Shown here: positions 6,921 to 15,056 of the stretch, one piece after another
How positions within the stretch are numbered: the stretch's first letter is position 1
How the letters are laid out: each line of letters starts with the position of its first letter
Assembly: GCA_035544675.1 (NCBI GenBank)
Contig: DATKCA010000002.1
Span: 1-55,160, forward strand
Direction of reading: 5' to 3'
DNA from: DATKCA01 sp035544675
GTDB lineage: Bacteria > Acidobacteriota > Thermoanaerobaculia > Gp7-AA8
Length of the DNA stretch: 55,160 nt
Notes under the pieces: generated by a model
Told to the model about the DNA's origin: nothing
Seen by the model: the letters and a program-made list of their open reading frames with translations, nothing else
The model's database searches: none
Made by a program: the position numbers and the translations under genes

Positions 6921-9900
6921 TTACGGCACATACTTCACGCGCACCTCTGCTGGAAACTCCGCGACTACGTCCGCGGTGACGTGCGGTAATCCCTCCAGAC
7001 TCAATTCGCTCAGTCGCGGCAGTCGCTTCAGCAGTCGGACACCGGCATCGGTGAGCGCTTCCGTTTCCCAGAACATCAGCCGCTCCAGCGACGGCATCTC
7101 CACCAGAATCCGGAGGCTCCGGTCGGTGATCCCCGTCTTTCCGGCGTAGTACGTCTTCAGCCTGGACAGACCTTTGATCTGCTCCGTGGCCGCGTCCGTG
7201 GTGTCGCGGCAGTACATGCACCACAGCGTTTCGAGCTGCCGGCAACCGCCCACGTGCCGGAAGCCGTCGTCCTGCACGTCCATCGGCATCAGCTCGCGGA
7301 GCGCAGGGAAGTGCGGCAGCGTCGCCAGCGCCTGGTCGTCCACGCGTTTGCAACTGACGCCGAGACCTCGCAGGGCCGGCATCTGCGAGAGCGCCGCAAA
7401 GCCCCGTCCGGTGAGGTTCGGACACTCGCGTCCCCACAGATACTCGAGCGATCGCGAGCGGCTGAGCGCGATGAAGCCCTCGTCCGTGGCCACGGTTCCC
7501 TGCGCCACCAGCATGCGCAGCCGAGGAATGGCGCTGATGGAATGCATGGCCGTGTCGTCGCACAGCGTCCCCTCGCATCCGAGAAAGCCGAGGTTCGGGA
7601 GTTGCGCCAGCGGCGAGAGAGCTGCGGGAGTGATGGCCGACGCGTGCCAGAAGAAGCTCAGGCCGAAGAGGCCGTCGAGCCCCACCAGACTCGCTACGCC
7701 GTCATTCGTGAACGGGCCGTCCAGCAGCAACTGATTCGGCCCAGCCTCGGACTCCATGAGCGAGTACTTCATCTCCCCGCCCTGCCACTCCTTGAAGACC
7801 GGAAAGCGGTGCAGCAGCGCCAGGCCGGCATCGGTGACCAGCCGTCCGCTCTTGAACCGCCGGAGCTTCGGCTTGCCGGCGAGCGCTCGAATCGCGCCGT
7901 CGCCCGTCAGCGTGCCCATGAGGTCGACGCTCTCGAGTTGCTCGCAGAACGCGAGGCTCTCCACCCCGGCGTCGGTGATGCCGTGCTGCCAGCGCATCTG
8001 AAATCTGCGCAGGTTGGGCAGGTGCCGCAGCACTTCGAGTGCGCGGTCGGTGAGCACGCATCCACTGAGGTCGAGATCGATCAACTGCGGCATCCGCCGG
8101 AGGTGTTGCAGGCCTTCATCGGTGAGCTGGCGGGAGCCTTCCAGGTCGAGCCGCGTGAGGTGATCGAGATCCGCGACCCGGCCGAGAACCGCATCCGTGA
8201 TCTGTCCGTTCGCCTCCAGCGCCGAGATCCGTTGCTCCTTCATCACGTCGATGAGGGCCTCCCACTGGCCTGCTATCAGGGCGCGGCGCGGCCGGATGGC
8301 GTTCTCCTTCCGATCGATCTCGTACGTCCGGCCCGGCGCCGGACGGCCGGTGGCGGCCGCCTCGATGAAGTCCGTCCAGTTGCCGAAGCCTGCTTCGCGC
8401 GCGATCAACTCTCGCGCTTCGGCAATCTGGAGATGGCGCTCACCGCTCCGAGAGACGCGCTGGCGAAGCTCGTACACACGTCCCCAGACGCCGGCCAGGA
8501 CGTCTTCGTGCGTGAGCGGCCGCCCGTAATACTGCCGGAGGCGCTCCAGCGCGGCCGCGTCGGCGGCGTCATGGGCGGCCACCAGGTCGAGAGCGATCTG
8601 CTCATACTCCTCCATCGAACGACTGGCCGGCTGCGGCCCGCCTTGCTCGGCGCCGGCACCCGTCCGGCTGCTCTCGAGCAGCGCCGCAATCCCGTCCATC
8701 CCGCGCTTGCGTGCGACGTCCGCGGCGGTCATTCCGTCTTTCGGGCTGCGGAAAGCGGGATCGGCGCCGTGAGAGAGGAACAGCCCGGCAATCTGGAACG
8801 CGGCCTCCTCGTCCTCCGGCAACCAGAACAGCGGAGTTGTCTGTGATGTCACCCTGGCAAGGGCGGGTGCGGCAGTCAGCACATCGCGCAGGCGGGCCAC
8901 ATTCCCCGTGAAGGTCAGGTTCCAGACGTCACGGCTATACCGGGCGAGCAGCTCGATCATGCGCAAATGTTCGGAGTGCACCGCGAAATCGAGCGGCGTG
9001 TTGTTCCACTCGCTTTCGACGGGGTCGATCTCCGCGCCGCGCCGGATGAGTAACTCCGCCACGCCCCATGCATCGCTCATGGCGGCAATGTGAAGGGGAC
9101 GCCGCTTCTTCTCATCCTCGATCTCGATCGGCACACCGAGATCGAGCAGAAGCTCGACGACATCTGCGCGGTCCCTTTTCGCCGCTGTGAACATCGCCTT
9201 CGGCGACTGCAGCGATTCGGGGTGACCGGCGGCCAGTCGCGCCGCTTCGGCGCGATCGAGGCGCATGCATGCCGCGATGAAGGCCTCCTCTCCCTCGAGC
9301 ACGAGCGGGCTCATCGCGGCGCCGTACCGCGCCAGCAGTCCGGCCATTTCGGTGTGCCCCTCCAGCATGGCCATTGCGTGGAGGCTGCGCTGTGGAAACC
9401 GCCGGTCGCGCTCCGGTGCGGCGTTCGGACCGGCGCCGTGCGACAGACACCAATCGGCCAACTCCAGATCGTTGTTCTCGACGGCAATCCGGAGATGCCA
9501 TCGCGCCCCTGTCCCGTAACCGCCCATGTCGAGCATGTGCCATTCGGGATCATCCCAATCGGCTTGCCGCCCGGCTCTCACTGAGAGCTCGTGCATCAGC
9601 TTCAGGAACCAGAGGATCTGTCCGTGGAAGCCGATGTTGTAGATCACCTGTGTGTCGTAGGGCTCGGCGCCGTGCTCCAGGAGCAGCCGTGCCAGCTCGT
9701 CGCGCCGGTCATGCGTAGGACGGTCCTCTTCGCCTTCGCCGATCACGCCGGTGAGCGGTGTGTACCGGCTGTCGCCTGCCATGAAATAGACATTCGGATC
9801 GGCGCCGCCACCGAGCAACGCGCGCGCAATGGCCACCGCGTTTTCTGCCGCCCGTGACAACGGCAGGCGCGCAAAGCAGAGGTACAGCAGCGGCTCCCAC

Positions 9901-10445
9901 CCTTTCGTTCCGTGGTCTTTGAAGATGTCCGCCGCGTGGCCGGGACGCGAGCGCTCCGGCGCCGCGGTGCTCTTTGCATGGGCGAGCTCCGGCCGCTCGC
10001 GCAGAGTGCTCTCGACGTCTTCGATCTCGCCGCATACGATCGCGGTGGCGAGGCTGGCATGGGCGATGCCGGGGCGGCGTTGCAGGATACGCATGGCGGC
10101 GTGCCGGGCCATCCTGTGCGCGGGCCGGCCGCGCACGTGATGGTCGGGACAGGCGTAGTCGAGAAAGCGCGCCACGAGCTGCACGTCAGTCCCGGTCGTG
10201 CCCTCCCCACCGGATCTCGACCGTGTTGAGACGGCGGCCTTCAGCGCCGTCCATCCGGCAAAGCCGTATTCGCGCGCCAGCGCGTGCTGCACGTCGCGCA
10301 GAGTGGGCTGGGAAGGAGCGCCGGGGTGCGCACGCTCGAACCGGGCGCTCGCGACCCGCGCACCATCGCGCAGCGCCCTGAGCCAGCGCTTTGCTTCTTT
10401 CCTGAGGTTGTCGAGGGTTGTCTGCGGCGTGATCCGCCTGGTCAT
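6921..10445 (-). CDS. Giant ankyrin-repeat plus leucine-rich-repeat protein
   Basis: A 1,174-residue soluble protein without a signal peptide. Residues 1-75 form a helical lead (TLDNLRKEAKRWLRAL, then LAREYGFAGWTALKAAV), common ahead of ankyrin repeats in Acidobacteriota-type proteins. Ankyrin-like repeats fill about 90-610, e.g. RRPLHIAAMSDAWGVAELLI and NNTPLDFAVHSEHLRMIELL. A second copy of the helical lead (IAREAGFGNWTDFIEAA) sits near 690. From about 730 to the end are AMN1/F-box-style leucine-rich repeats, e.g. LTDEGLQHLRRMPQLIDLDL and ITDRSLRILVEMPSLERLMF. The start at 10445 is preceded by GGAGGAAGG. Both repeat types bind proteins; no catalytic domain is visible. Toxin-antitoxin modules flank it on both sides. 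Confidence 0.88.
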   Translation of the reverse strand: MTRRITPQTTLDNLRKEAKRWLRALRDGARVASARFERAHPGAPSQPTLRDVQHALAREYGFAGWTALKAAVSTRSRSGGEGTTGTDVQLVARFLDYACPDHHVRGRPAHRMARHAAMRILQRRPGIAHASLATAIVCGEIEDVESTLRERPELAHAKSTAAPERSRPGHAADIFKDHGTKGWEPLLYLCFARLPLSRAAENAVAIARALLGGGADPNVYFMAGDSRYTPLTGVIGEGEEDRPTHDRRDELARLLLEHGAEPYDTQVIYNIGFHGQILWFLKLMHELSVRAGRQADWDDPEWHMLDMGGYGTGARWHLRIAVENNDLELADWCLSHGAGPNAAPERDRRFPQRSLHAMAMLEGHTEMAGLLARYGAAMSPLVLEGEEAFIAACMRLDRAEAARLAAGHPESLQSPKAMFTAAKRDRADVVELLLDLGVPIEIEDEKKRRPLHIAAMSDAWGVAELLIRRGAEIDPVESEWNNTPLDFAVHSEHLRMIELLARYSRDVWNLTFTGNVARLRDVLTAAPALARVTSQTTPLFWLPEDEEAAFQIAGLFLSHGADPAFRSPKDGMTAADVARKRGMDGIAALLESSRTGAGAEQGGPQPASRSMEEYEQIALDLVAAHDAADAAALERLRQYYGRPLTHEDVLAGVWGRVYELRQRVSRSGERHLQIAEARELIAREAGFGNWTDFIEAAATGRPAPGRTYEIDRKENAIRPRRALIAGQWEALIDVMKEQRISALEANGQITDAVLGRVADLDHLTRLDLEGSRQLTDEGLQHLRRMPQLIDLDLSGCVLTDRALEVLRHLPNLRRFQMRWQHGITDAGVESLAFCEQLESVDLMGTLTGDGAIRALAGKPKLRRFKSGRLVTDAGLALLHRFPVFKEWQGGEMKYSLMESEAGPNQLLLDGPFTNDGVASLVGLDGLFGLSFFWHASAITPAALSPLAQLPNLGFLGCEGTLCDDTAMHSISAIPRLRMLVAQGTVATDEGFIALSRSRSLEYLWGRECPNLTGRGFAALSQMPALRGLGVSCKRVDDQALATLPHFPALRELMPMDVQDDGFRHVGGCRQLETLWCMYCRDTTDAATEQIKGLSRLKTYYAGKTGITDRSLRILVEMPSLERLMFWETEALTDAGVRLLKRLPRLSELSLEGLPHVTADVVAEFPAEVRVKYVP

Positions 10446-10623
10446 TGGACCTTCCTCCATGTTGCCTGAAGTCCGCTGATGCCAGGCAGGAGTGAAGGTT
10501 GATGGCTTTGTCCTGCTGATGGAGAGGGTGGGAGTGGTCTCCCTTGCCGCGGACCGGAGGCGCCCCATAGCGCGCTGGGGAGAGTCTCCAGCAACAACAG
10601 AGGTCGTGTCAATCCGCGGCGGG

Positions 10624-10657
10624 TTGACCGCGCTTCGTATAGGACTAGACTGACTAG
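10624..10657 (+). promoter_or_regulatory. Candidate promoter/operator of the second toxin-antitoxin module
   Basis: TTGACC (10624-10629) and TAGACT (10646-10651), 16 bases apart, make a plausible -35/-10 pair ahead of the antitoxin start at 10693. GACTAG occurs twice (10643-10648 and 10652-10657), overlapping the -10, as expected for an autoregulated module. The rest of the 247-base gap between 10446 and 10692 shows no gene. Confidence 0.35.
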
Positions 10658-10692
10658 TGGGATGGGTTGCTCCAGGGAATTACGCCACCTGT

Positions 10693-10962
10693 ATGCCAAA
10701 GACCTACTCGACCTATGAGGCGAAGGCGCGGCTGAGCGAGCTGCTCGAGCGCGTGCGCCAGGGCGACATCGTCACCATTACCCATCGCGGCCAGCCGATC
10801 GCGGAAGTGCGCCCGATCGAGACGCTCAAAGAGCCGCTCGCCAAACGCCTCGATGAGCTCCGCAGGAAGGGGCTGGTCTCACGTCCGCTCAAAAAGAGCA
10901 TTCTGAAACCGCTGGCGCGCAGGCCCGGCGCGCTGCGCCGTTTCCTCGACTCTCGCGAATGA
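10693..10962 (+). CDS. Phd/YefM-family antitoxin (second module)
   Basis: An 89-residue Phd/YefM-type antitoxin: YSTYEAKARLSELLERVRQG and VTITHRGQPIAEVRPIE form the DNA-binding half. A basic, helical C-terminal tail (ELRRKGLVSRPLKKSILKPL) is the likely toxin-binding half. The ATG at 10693 was chosen because the family starts right before the TYEAK motif; the in-frame upstream ATG at 10657 would add 12 residues that do not fit. The gene overlaps its toxin by four bases. Confidence 0.9.
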   Translation: MPKTYSTYEAKARLSELLERVRQGDIVTITHRGQPIAEVRPIETLKEPLAKRLDELRRKGLVSRPLKKSILKPLARRPGALRRFLDSRE

Positions 10963-11360
10963 GCGCGGCGTACATCGACACATCGTGCCTCGTGGCGATC
11001 GCGCTCGATCAGGGAAGGGCCGCGACAATGGCTCGCACGCTGGCCCGTTTCGGCGAGCTGATTTCGTCGAATCTGCTGGAGGCGGAACTTCGATCCGTTC
11101 TTCGACGGGAGGAGGTCTCTGCCGATGCGGTTGATTTGCTGGCGGGAATCTCGTGGGTGTACCCCGACCGCCCGCTCACTGCAGAGATGCAGACGGTGCT
11201 CGAGGCCGGCTACGTTCGGGGAGCTGATCTGTGGCATCTGGCGGTGGCGTTGTTCGTCGACTCCGATCGCGAGATTGCCTTTCTCACGCTCGACGATCGG
11301 CAGGGCGACGTGAGCCGCAGACTGGGATTCAACACGGCACCTGCCGCCGGCTCGTCCTGA
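10959..11360 (+). CDS. vapC: PIN-domain toxin, VapC-like (second module)
   Basis: A 133-residue PIN-domain protein. Candidate metal-binding acids are Asp in AAYIDTSCLVAIAL, Glu in LLEAELRSVLRREE, Asp in GADLWHLAVALF and Asp in FLTLDDRQG. The branch differs from the first module's toxin: this one has the YIDTSCLV start and GADLWHLA motif, the other has LLLDTQ. The two modules are therefore not recent duplicates. ATGA overlap with the antitoxin gives coupling. The gene ends about 30 bases before a degenerate hairpin repeat. Confidence 0.9.
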   Translation: MSAAYIDTSCLVAIALDQGRAATMARTLARFGELISSNLLEAELRSVLRREEVSADAVDLLAGISWVYPDRPLTAEMQTVLEAGYVRGADLWHLAVALFVDSDREIAFLTLDDRQGDVSRRLGFNTAPAAGSS

Positions 11361-11390
11361 AAACGATGGCGGCGAAGACCTCGCCACTCC

Positions 11391-11449
11391 AGAGGACACC
11401 GGCGCTCAACGGTACGCAAACCTTGGGGCGCCGCTGTCCTCACGGCGCC
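11391..11449. repeat. Degenerate REP-like hairpin repeat pair
   Basis: GAGGACACCGGCGCTC (11392-11407) is one unit in the reverse orientation. GGCGCCGCTGTCCTCACGGCGCC (11427-11449) is a second unit with imperfect 9-base arms. The two units face each other as in the 4225 element. The element lies between convergent genes (toxin end 11360, symporter end 11472) and may also act as a transcription end. Confidence 0.6.
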
Positions 11450-11471
11450 TGCATAGCACGGGCATCCGCGA

Positions 11472-13019
11472 TTACCGCCCGACGACTGAAACTTCAACCC
11501 GCGAGCGCAGCAGCAGGCGGTCGACATCCGCGGGACGATAGCCGCCGAAGAGCAGACTGACCGCGTAACCGACCGTGAACAGCACCACGTGCGCGAGTAC
11601 ACCGATCAGGATCGCGTTCATCGCGAAGTTGAGCCGGCCCAGGTCCATCCATCGAGCGGCCGGCTCCGTCAACACTCCCCATGCCGTGAACAGAACGGCC
11701 GCCGCGATTCCGGCCATCGCCCCCCTGGCCGTCGCTCTCCGGGTCAGAGAGCCCAGCGTAAACAGTCCGAGCGATCCGGCCGACACGATCACCGCAATCG
11801 TCAGCGCCCGCTCCGCAAGCGGCCTGCTCTCTTCGCCCGGAATCAGGACGAACGCCACCCCGGCCGCCGCCACGCCGGTGACGAAGACCATGGTCCGGCC
11901 GATGGCGAGTTGGGCCTTCTCGGAAAGACGCGGGAACAGCCGCTGAAAGTAGTCGCTGCTCAACACCGCACCGAGACTGTTGAGATCGGAACTGAGCGAT
12001 GACATGGACGCGGCAAGAACCGCCGCCAGCATCAGCCCCGTCAGCCCGGGCGGCAGGTAATGGATGATGAAGTGAGGCAGGATGTGGTCGACGATGGCCG
12101 GAGCCTTCGCTCCGGAAAGCTGATAGAAACCGTAGAGGCACGCCCCGATCAGATTGAACAGGAGCAGGACCGGCACGAGCAGCAACGCACCGAACAGCGC
12201 TCCGGCCCGGGCCTCCGCATCGGTGCGACCCAGGAGGTAACGCTGCACCATGTGCTGATCGCACACGAAACGGCGCGTCCACTGAACGATGATGGCGATC
12301 GTCAGGATCCACAACGTGCGCTCTTCCGCATAGAGCGTCTCCCAGGAAAGAGCCGTCGATCCAAAACTGAACTTCCCCGCCGCCGCCGCCTCCGATAGCA
12401 CCGCAAACGGAGCACCCGCCTCGGGTGCGAACAGCAGTCGCCCCAGGACCACCACCCCACCGGCCATGAGCAGGATCCCCTGGACCATGTCCGTCCAGAC
12501 GACGGCCCGGATCCCTCCGACCATCGTGTAAGCCATCGTGAAGAGCGCGACGGCGATGATGACGTTGCCCATGCTCCATCCAGTCATCAGCTGCACGGCG
12601 ATCGACGTGGTCACCAGCGTCAGGCCGACATCGAAGGTCCGCTCGACCACGAACCCGAATGAGGCATAGAGACGGCCCGCCGTGCCGAAACGCCTCCCGA
12701 TGTACTCGTACGCGCTCATCCTGACCACGCGCCGGTAGAACGGCACGATGAACACGGCCACGCCCAGCAGCACCACCGGAATCATCAGGAATCCGGGAAC
12801 CAGCACCATGCCCTTGCTGAACACGATGCCGGGATGCGCCACCACGGTGTTCGTGCTGATGAGCGTGGCCATGAGAGTGAACGCCACGATCCAGCGCGGC
12901 AGCTGGCGGTCGGCGACGAAGTAGCGCGAGGTCGTTCCCGGGCCACGCGAGAACCACAGCCCGATTCCCCCGATGACGAGGAAGTACGCGACGACGATGG
13001 TGTAGTCGGCCGCCGTCAT
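11472..13019 (-). CDS. Sodium:solute symporter (SSS family)
   Basis: A 515-residue inner-membrane transporter with about 13 hydrophobic helices. The N-terminus shows the SSS pattern: VVAYFLVIGGIGLWFSRG, then SRYFVADRQLPRWIVAFTLM and ATLISTNTVVAHPG. A middle helix region ALFTMAYTMVGGIRAVVWTD corresponds to the family signature. It is the last gene of the five-gene acid-sugar chain; its start overlaps the dehydrogenase stop by four bases. Location suggests it imports the four-carbon acid sugar, or a lactone of it, with Na+; the substrate is inferred from neighbours only. Confidence 0.9.
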   Translation of the reverse strand: MTAADYTIVVAYFLVIGGIGLWFSRGPGTTSRYFVADRQLPRWIVAFTLMATLISTNTVVAHPGIVFSKGMVLVPGFLMIPVVLLGVAVFIVPFYRRVVRMSAYEYIGRRFGTAGRLYASFGFVVERTFDVGLTLVTTSIAVQLMTGWSMGNVIIAVALFTMAYTMVGGIRAVVWTDMVQGILLMAGGVVVLGRLLFAPEAGAPFAVLSEAAAAGKFSFGSTALSWETLYAEERTLWILTIAIIVQWTRRFVCDQHMVQRYLLGRTDAEARAGALFGALLLVPVLLLFNLIGACLYGFYQLSGAKAPAIVDHILPHFIIHYLPPGLTGLMLAAVLAASMSSLSSDLNSLGAVLSSDYFQRLFPRLSEKAQLAIGRTMVFVTGVAAAGVAFVLIPGEESRPLAERALTIAVIVSAGSLGLFTLGSLTRRATARGAMAGIAAAVLFTAWGVLTEPAARWMDLGRLNFAMNAILIGVLAHVVLFTVGYAVSLLFGGYRPADVDRLLLRSRVEVSVVGR

Positions 13020-14125
13020 CGAGCGGTCAGTCCGCTTTCCGTCGTGGCGAAGAGCGCGCTGCGGACCGCGTCCAGCACCTCGCGCGTCCCGTCACTCCCG
13101 CCCATCTCACACGGCAGGCATCCGGAGCGGAACGCCTCCTCGACGGCGCGCGTCACCATCGTCGAGGCCACCAGGCATTGCTTGCGCCCATGCCGCTCGC
13201 CGATCCACTCCAGCATCATCGCGGCCGACAGGAACATCGCCGTCGGATTGGCGAGGCCGCGGCCGGCGATGTCGGGGGCGCTGCCGTGACACGGCTGGAA
13301 CACCGCGTGATGTTCGCCCAGGTCCGCCGAAGGAGCCAGGCCCATCCCTCCGATGATCGCCGCACCGACGTCCGAGAGGATGTCGCCGAACATGTTCTCC
13401 GTGACCAGGACGTCGTAATCCCACGGACGCTTGACGAGGTTCAGGCCCACGGCATCGACGTAGGCGCATTCGGCCTCGATGCCGGGATGGCGCTCGCTCC
13501 GCTCCCGGAAAATCCTCCGGAAAAATGCGAAAGAGCCGAGGACGTTGGATTTGTCGACGCAGATGACGCGGCCGGGAAAGCCCCGCGCCTTCCGCCGCCC
13601 GGCCAGCTCGAACGCGAAATCGAACAACCGCTCCGACACCGCGCGAGTGATGATCATGGTGTCGCTGACCGATTCATCGCCGCTCACGATGCTCTTGCCA
13701 CGCGCCGCGAACAGCCCTTCCGTCGACTCGCGCACGATGACGAAGTCGATCCCGGACGCACGAGGGTCGGCCAGCACCGCCGGAATTCCGGGCAGGCTCC
13801 GAATCGGCCGGACGCCGGCGAACAGCTGCAGCTTCTCGCGCAGATCGATCTGCGGCGCGATCTCCGTACCGTCCGGATAGCGAACGGACGGATCGCCCAT
13901 CGCGGCCAGAAGGATCGCGTCCGCTTCCGTCGCTTTCCGGAGCGATGCCTCAGGAATGGCCTGGCCCGTACGCCGATAGCACCCCGCTCCTGCCTCGACC
14001 GTCTCGTAGATCAAGCCCAGTCCGCCGGCCAGGTCATTCACGACCTCGAGAAGCTCCAGACAGGCGCTCATCACCTCCGGCCCGATGCCGTCACCGGGCA
14101 GCACCGCGATCCGCAGCGGCGTCAT
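13016..14125 (-). CDS. Isopropylmalate/isocitrate/tartrate dehydrogenase-family enzyme
   Basis: A 369-residue NAD(P)-dependent beta-decarboxylating dehydrogenase. Seen: AVLPGDGIGPEV at the start, the substrate-binding region VRPIRSLPGI and IVRESTEGLFAARG, a Lys in VICVDKSNVLGS, the metal-binding Asp in ENMFGDILSDVGAAI, and FQPCHGSAPDIAGRG near the nucleotide site. Length matches LeuB and tartrate dehydrogenase. No other leucine genes are nearby. Linked kinase and aldolase genes point to oxidation of a 2-hydroxy four-carbon acid, as tartrate dehydrogenase does. It overlaps both neighbours by four bases. The family is certain; the substrate is inferred. Confidence 0.88.
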   Translation of the reverse strand: MTPLRIAVLPGDGIGPEVMSACLELLEVVNDLAGGLGLIYETVEAGAGCYRRTGQAIPEASLRKATEADAILLAAMGDPSVRYPDGTEIAPQIDLREKLQLFAGVRPIRSLPGIPAVLADPRASGIDFVIVRESTEGLFAARGKSIVSGDESVSDTMIITRAVSERLFDFAFELAGRRKARGFPGRVICVDKSNVLGSFAFFRRIFRERSERHPGIEAECAYVDAVGLNLVKRPWDYDVLVTENMFGDILSDVGAAIIGGMGLAPSADLGEHHAVFQPCHGSAPDIAGRGLANPTAMFLSAAMMLEWIGERHGRKQCLVASTMVTRAVEEAFRSGCLPCEMGGSDGTREVLDAVRSALFATTESGLTAR

Positions 14126-14421
14126 CGCTCCTCCAGAGGGCCGCGCCAGGCCCGCACGCTCTTGCGCTCCAGCCAGTCACGCGTCATGCCGTCGAACTGC
14201 AGGAAGTGCGGCGAACGGAGGTGCGCGGCGAATGCAGACTCATCGGTGTAGATCTCGTACAGGAAGTACAGGTTCGTCTGGGCCGCATCGACACAGACAT
14301 CGAACCGGCGGCACTCGGTCTCACTGGACAGGGTGTTGCGAGCCTGCTGCAGCACGGCCCGTCCGAACGCCTCCGTGTGCTCCCGCTTCACCACGAGCTC
14401 CACCGTCACGACATGCATCAT
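14122..14421 (-). CDS. Antibiotic-biosynthesis-monooxygenase (ABM) fold protein
   Basis: A 99-residue ferredoxin-like dimeric alpha-beta barrel protein: MMHVVTVELVVKREHTEAF, then CRRFDVCVDAAQTNLYFLYE and AFAAHLRSPHFLQFDGM. This matches the YgiN/LsrG-type ABM family, whose members include quinol monooxygenases and aldose-phosphate isomerase-like enzymes. Four-base overlaps on both sides place it in the acid-sugar chain. A role as an isomerase or tautomerase on a pathway intermediate is a reasonable guess, in line with LsrG acting on a phosphorylated sugar-like compound. Confidence 0.85.
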   Translation of the reverse strand: MMHVVTVELVVKREHTEAFGRAVLQQARNTLSSETECRRFDVCVDAAQTNLYFLYEIYTDESAFAAHLRSPHFLQFDGMTRDWLERKSVRAWRGPLEER

Positions 14422-15056
14422 TTCCTCGGAAAATGGCGGTCCAACTCCTCGACCGCCGCCGGCGAGAGATCATTCCGCTTCTCATGGCGCAACATCAGAT
14501 ACAGCCTGGCCGTCTCCTCGAGCTCGTCCGAAACGTAGAGCCCGTCGTCCAGGCTCGGCGCCGCCACCACCGAACCGTGATTGGCAAGCAGCAGGACATG
14601 ATGGCGCGGAGCGGCCCGGGCAATGGCATCGGCGACGGCGGGATCGCCGGGCCGGTGATACGGCACGAGCTTCACAGTGCCGAGGCGCATGCGCGAATAC
14701 GGGGTGATGGGAGGGAAGACATTGTCCGGATCGAGACCGGCAAGGCACGAGACGGCGACCGCGTGCGTGGAATGGAGGTGCACGACGGCGTTGTCGCCCT
14801 CCCGCGAACGATAAACGGCAAGATGAAGCGGAGCCTCCTTGGACGGCGGATCGCCGGAGACATGGGCTCCGCTCAGGGATACTTTGGAGAGACTCTCCGC
14901 GCTCAGATTGCCGAGCGACGAATTGGTCGGTGTCAGGAGAATGCCGTCGGAGAGCCGCGCGCTGATGTTGCCCGAGGTGCCGTGGGCAAAGCCGCGGCGA
15001 ACGAGGGAGAGGCCGATCTCGACGATCCTCTCCCGCAGCGCGGTCTCGCTGCTCAT
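14418..15056 (-). CDS. otnC: Class II aldolase, 3-oxo-tetronate 4-phosphate decarboxylase type
   Basis: A 212-residue class II aldolase/adducin-fold enzyme. Zn ligands are visible in AVVHLHSTHAVAVSCLAG. GTSGNISARLSDGILLTPTN near the N-terminus and LLANHGSVVAA at about 130 are family motifs; the Glu/Asp acid-base region follows GNLSAESL. With the DUF1537 kinase immediately upstream (ATGA overlap) it fits OtnC, which decarboxylates 3-oxo-tetronate 4-phosphate to dihydroxyacetone phosphate. I take the ATG at 15056, in the overlap; the open frame continues 99 bases upstream only as a shadow. The family is firm, the exact substrate rests on context. Confidence 0.86.
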   Translation of the reverse strand: MSSETALRERIVEIGLSLVRRGFAHGTSGNISARLSDGILLTPTNSSLGNLSAESLSKVSLSGAHVSGDPPSKEAPLHLAVYRSREGDNAVVHLHSTHAVAVSCLAGLDPDNVFPPITPYSRMRLGTVKLVPYHRPGDPAVADAIARAAPRHHVLLLANHGSVVAAPSLDDGLYVSDELEETARLYLMLRHEKRNDLSPAAVEELDRHFPRK

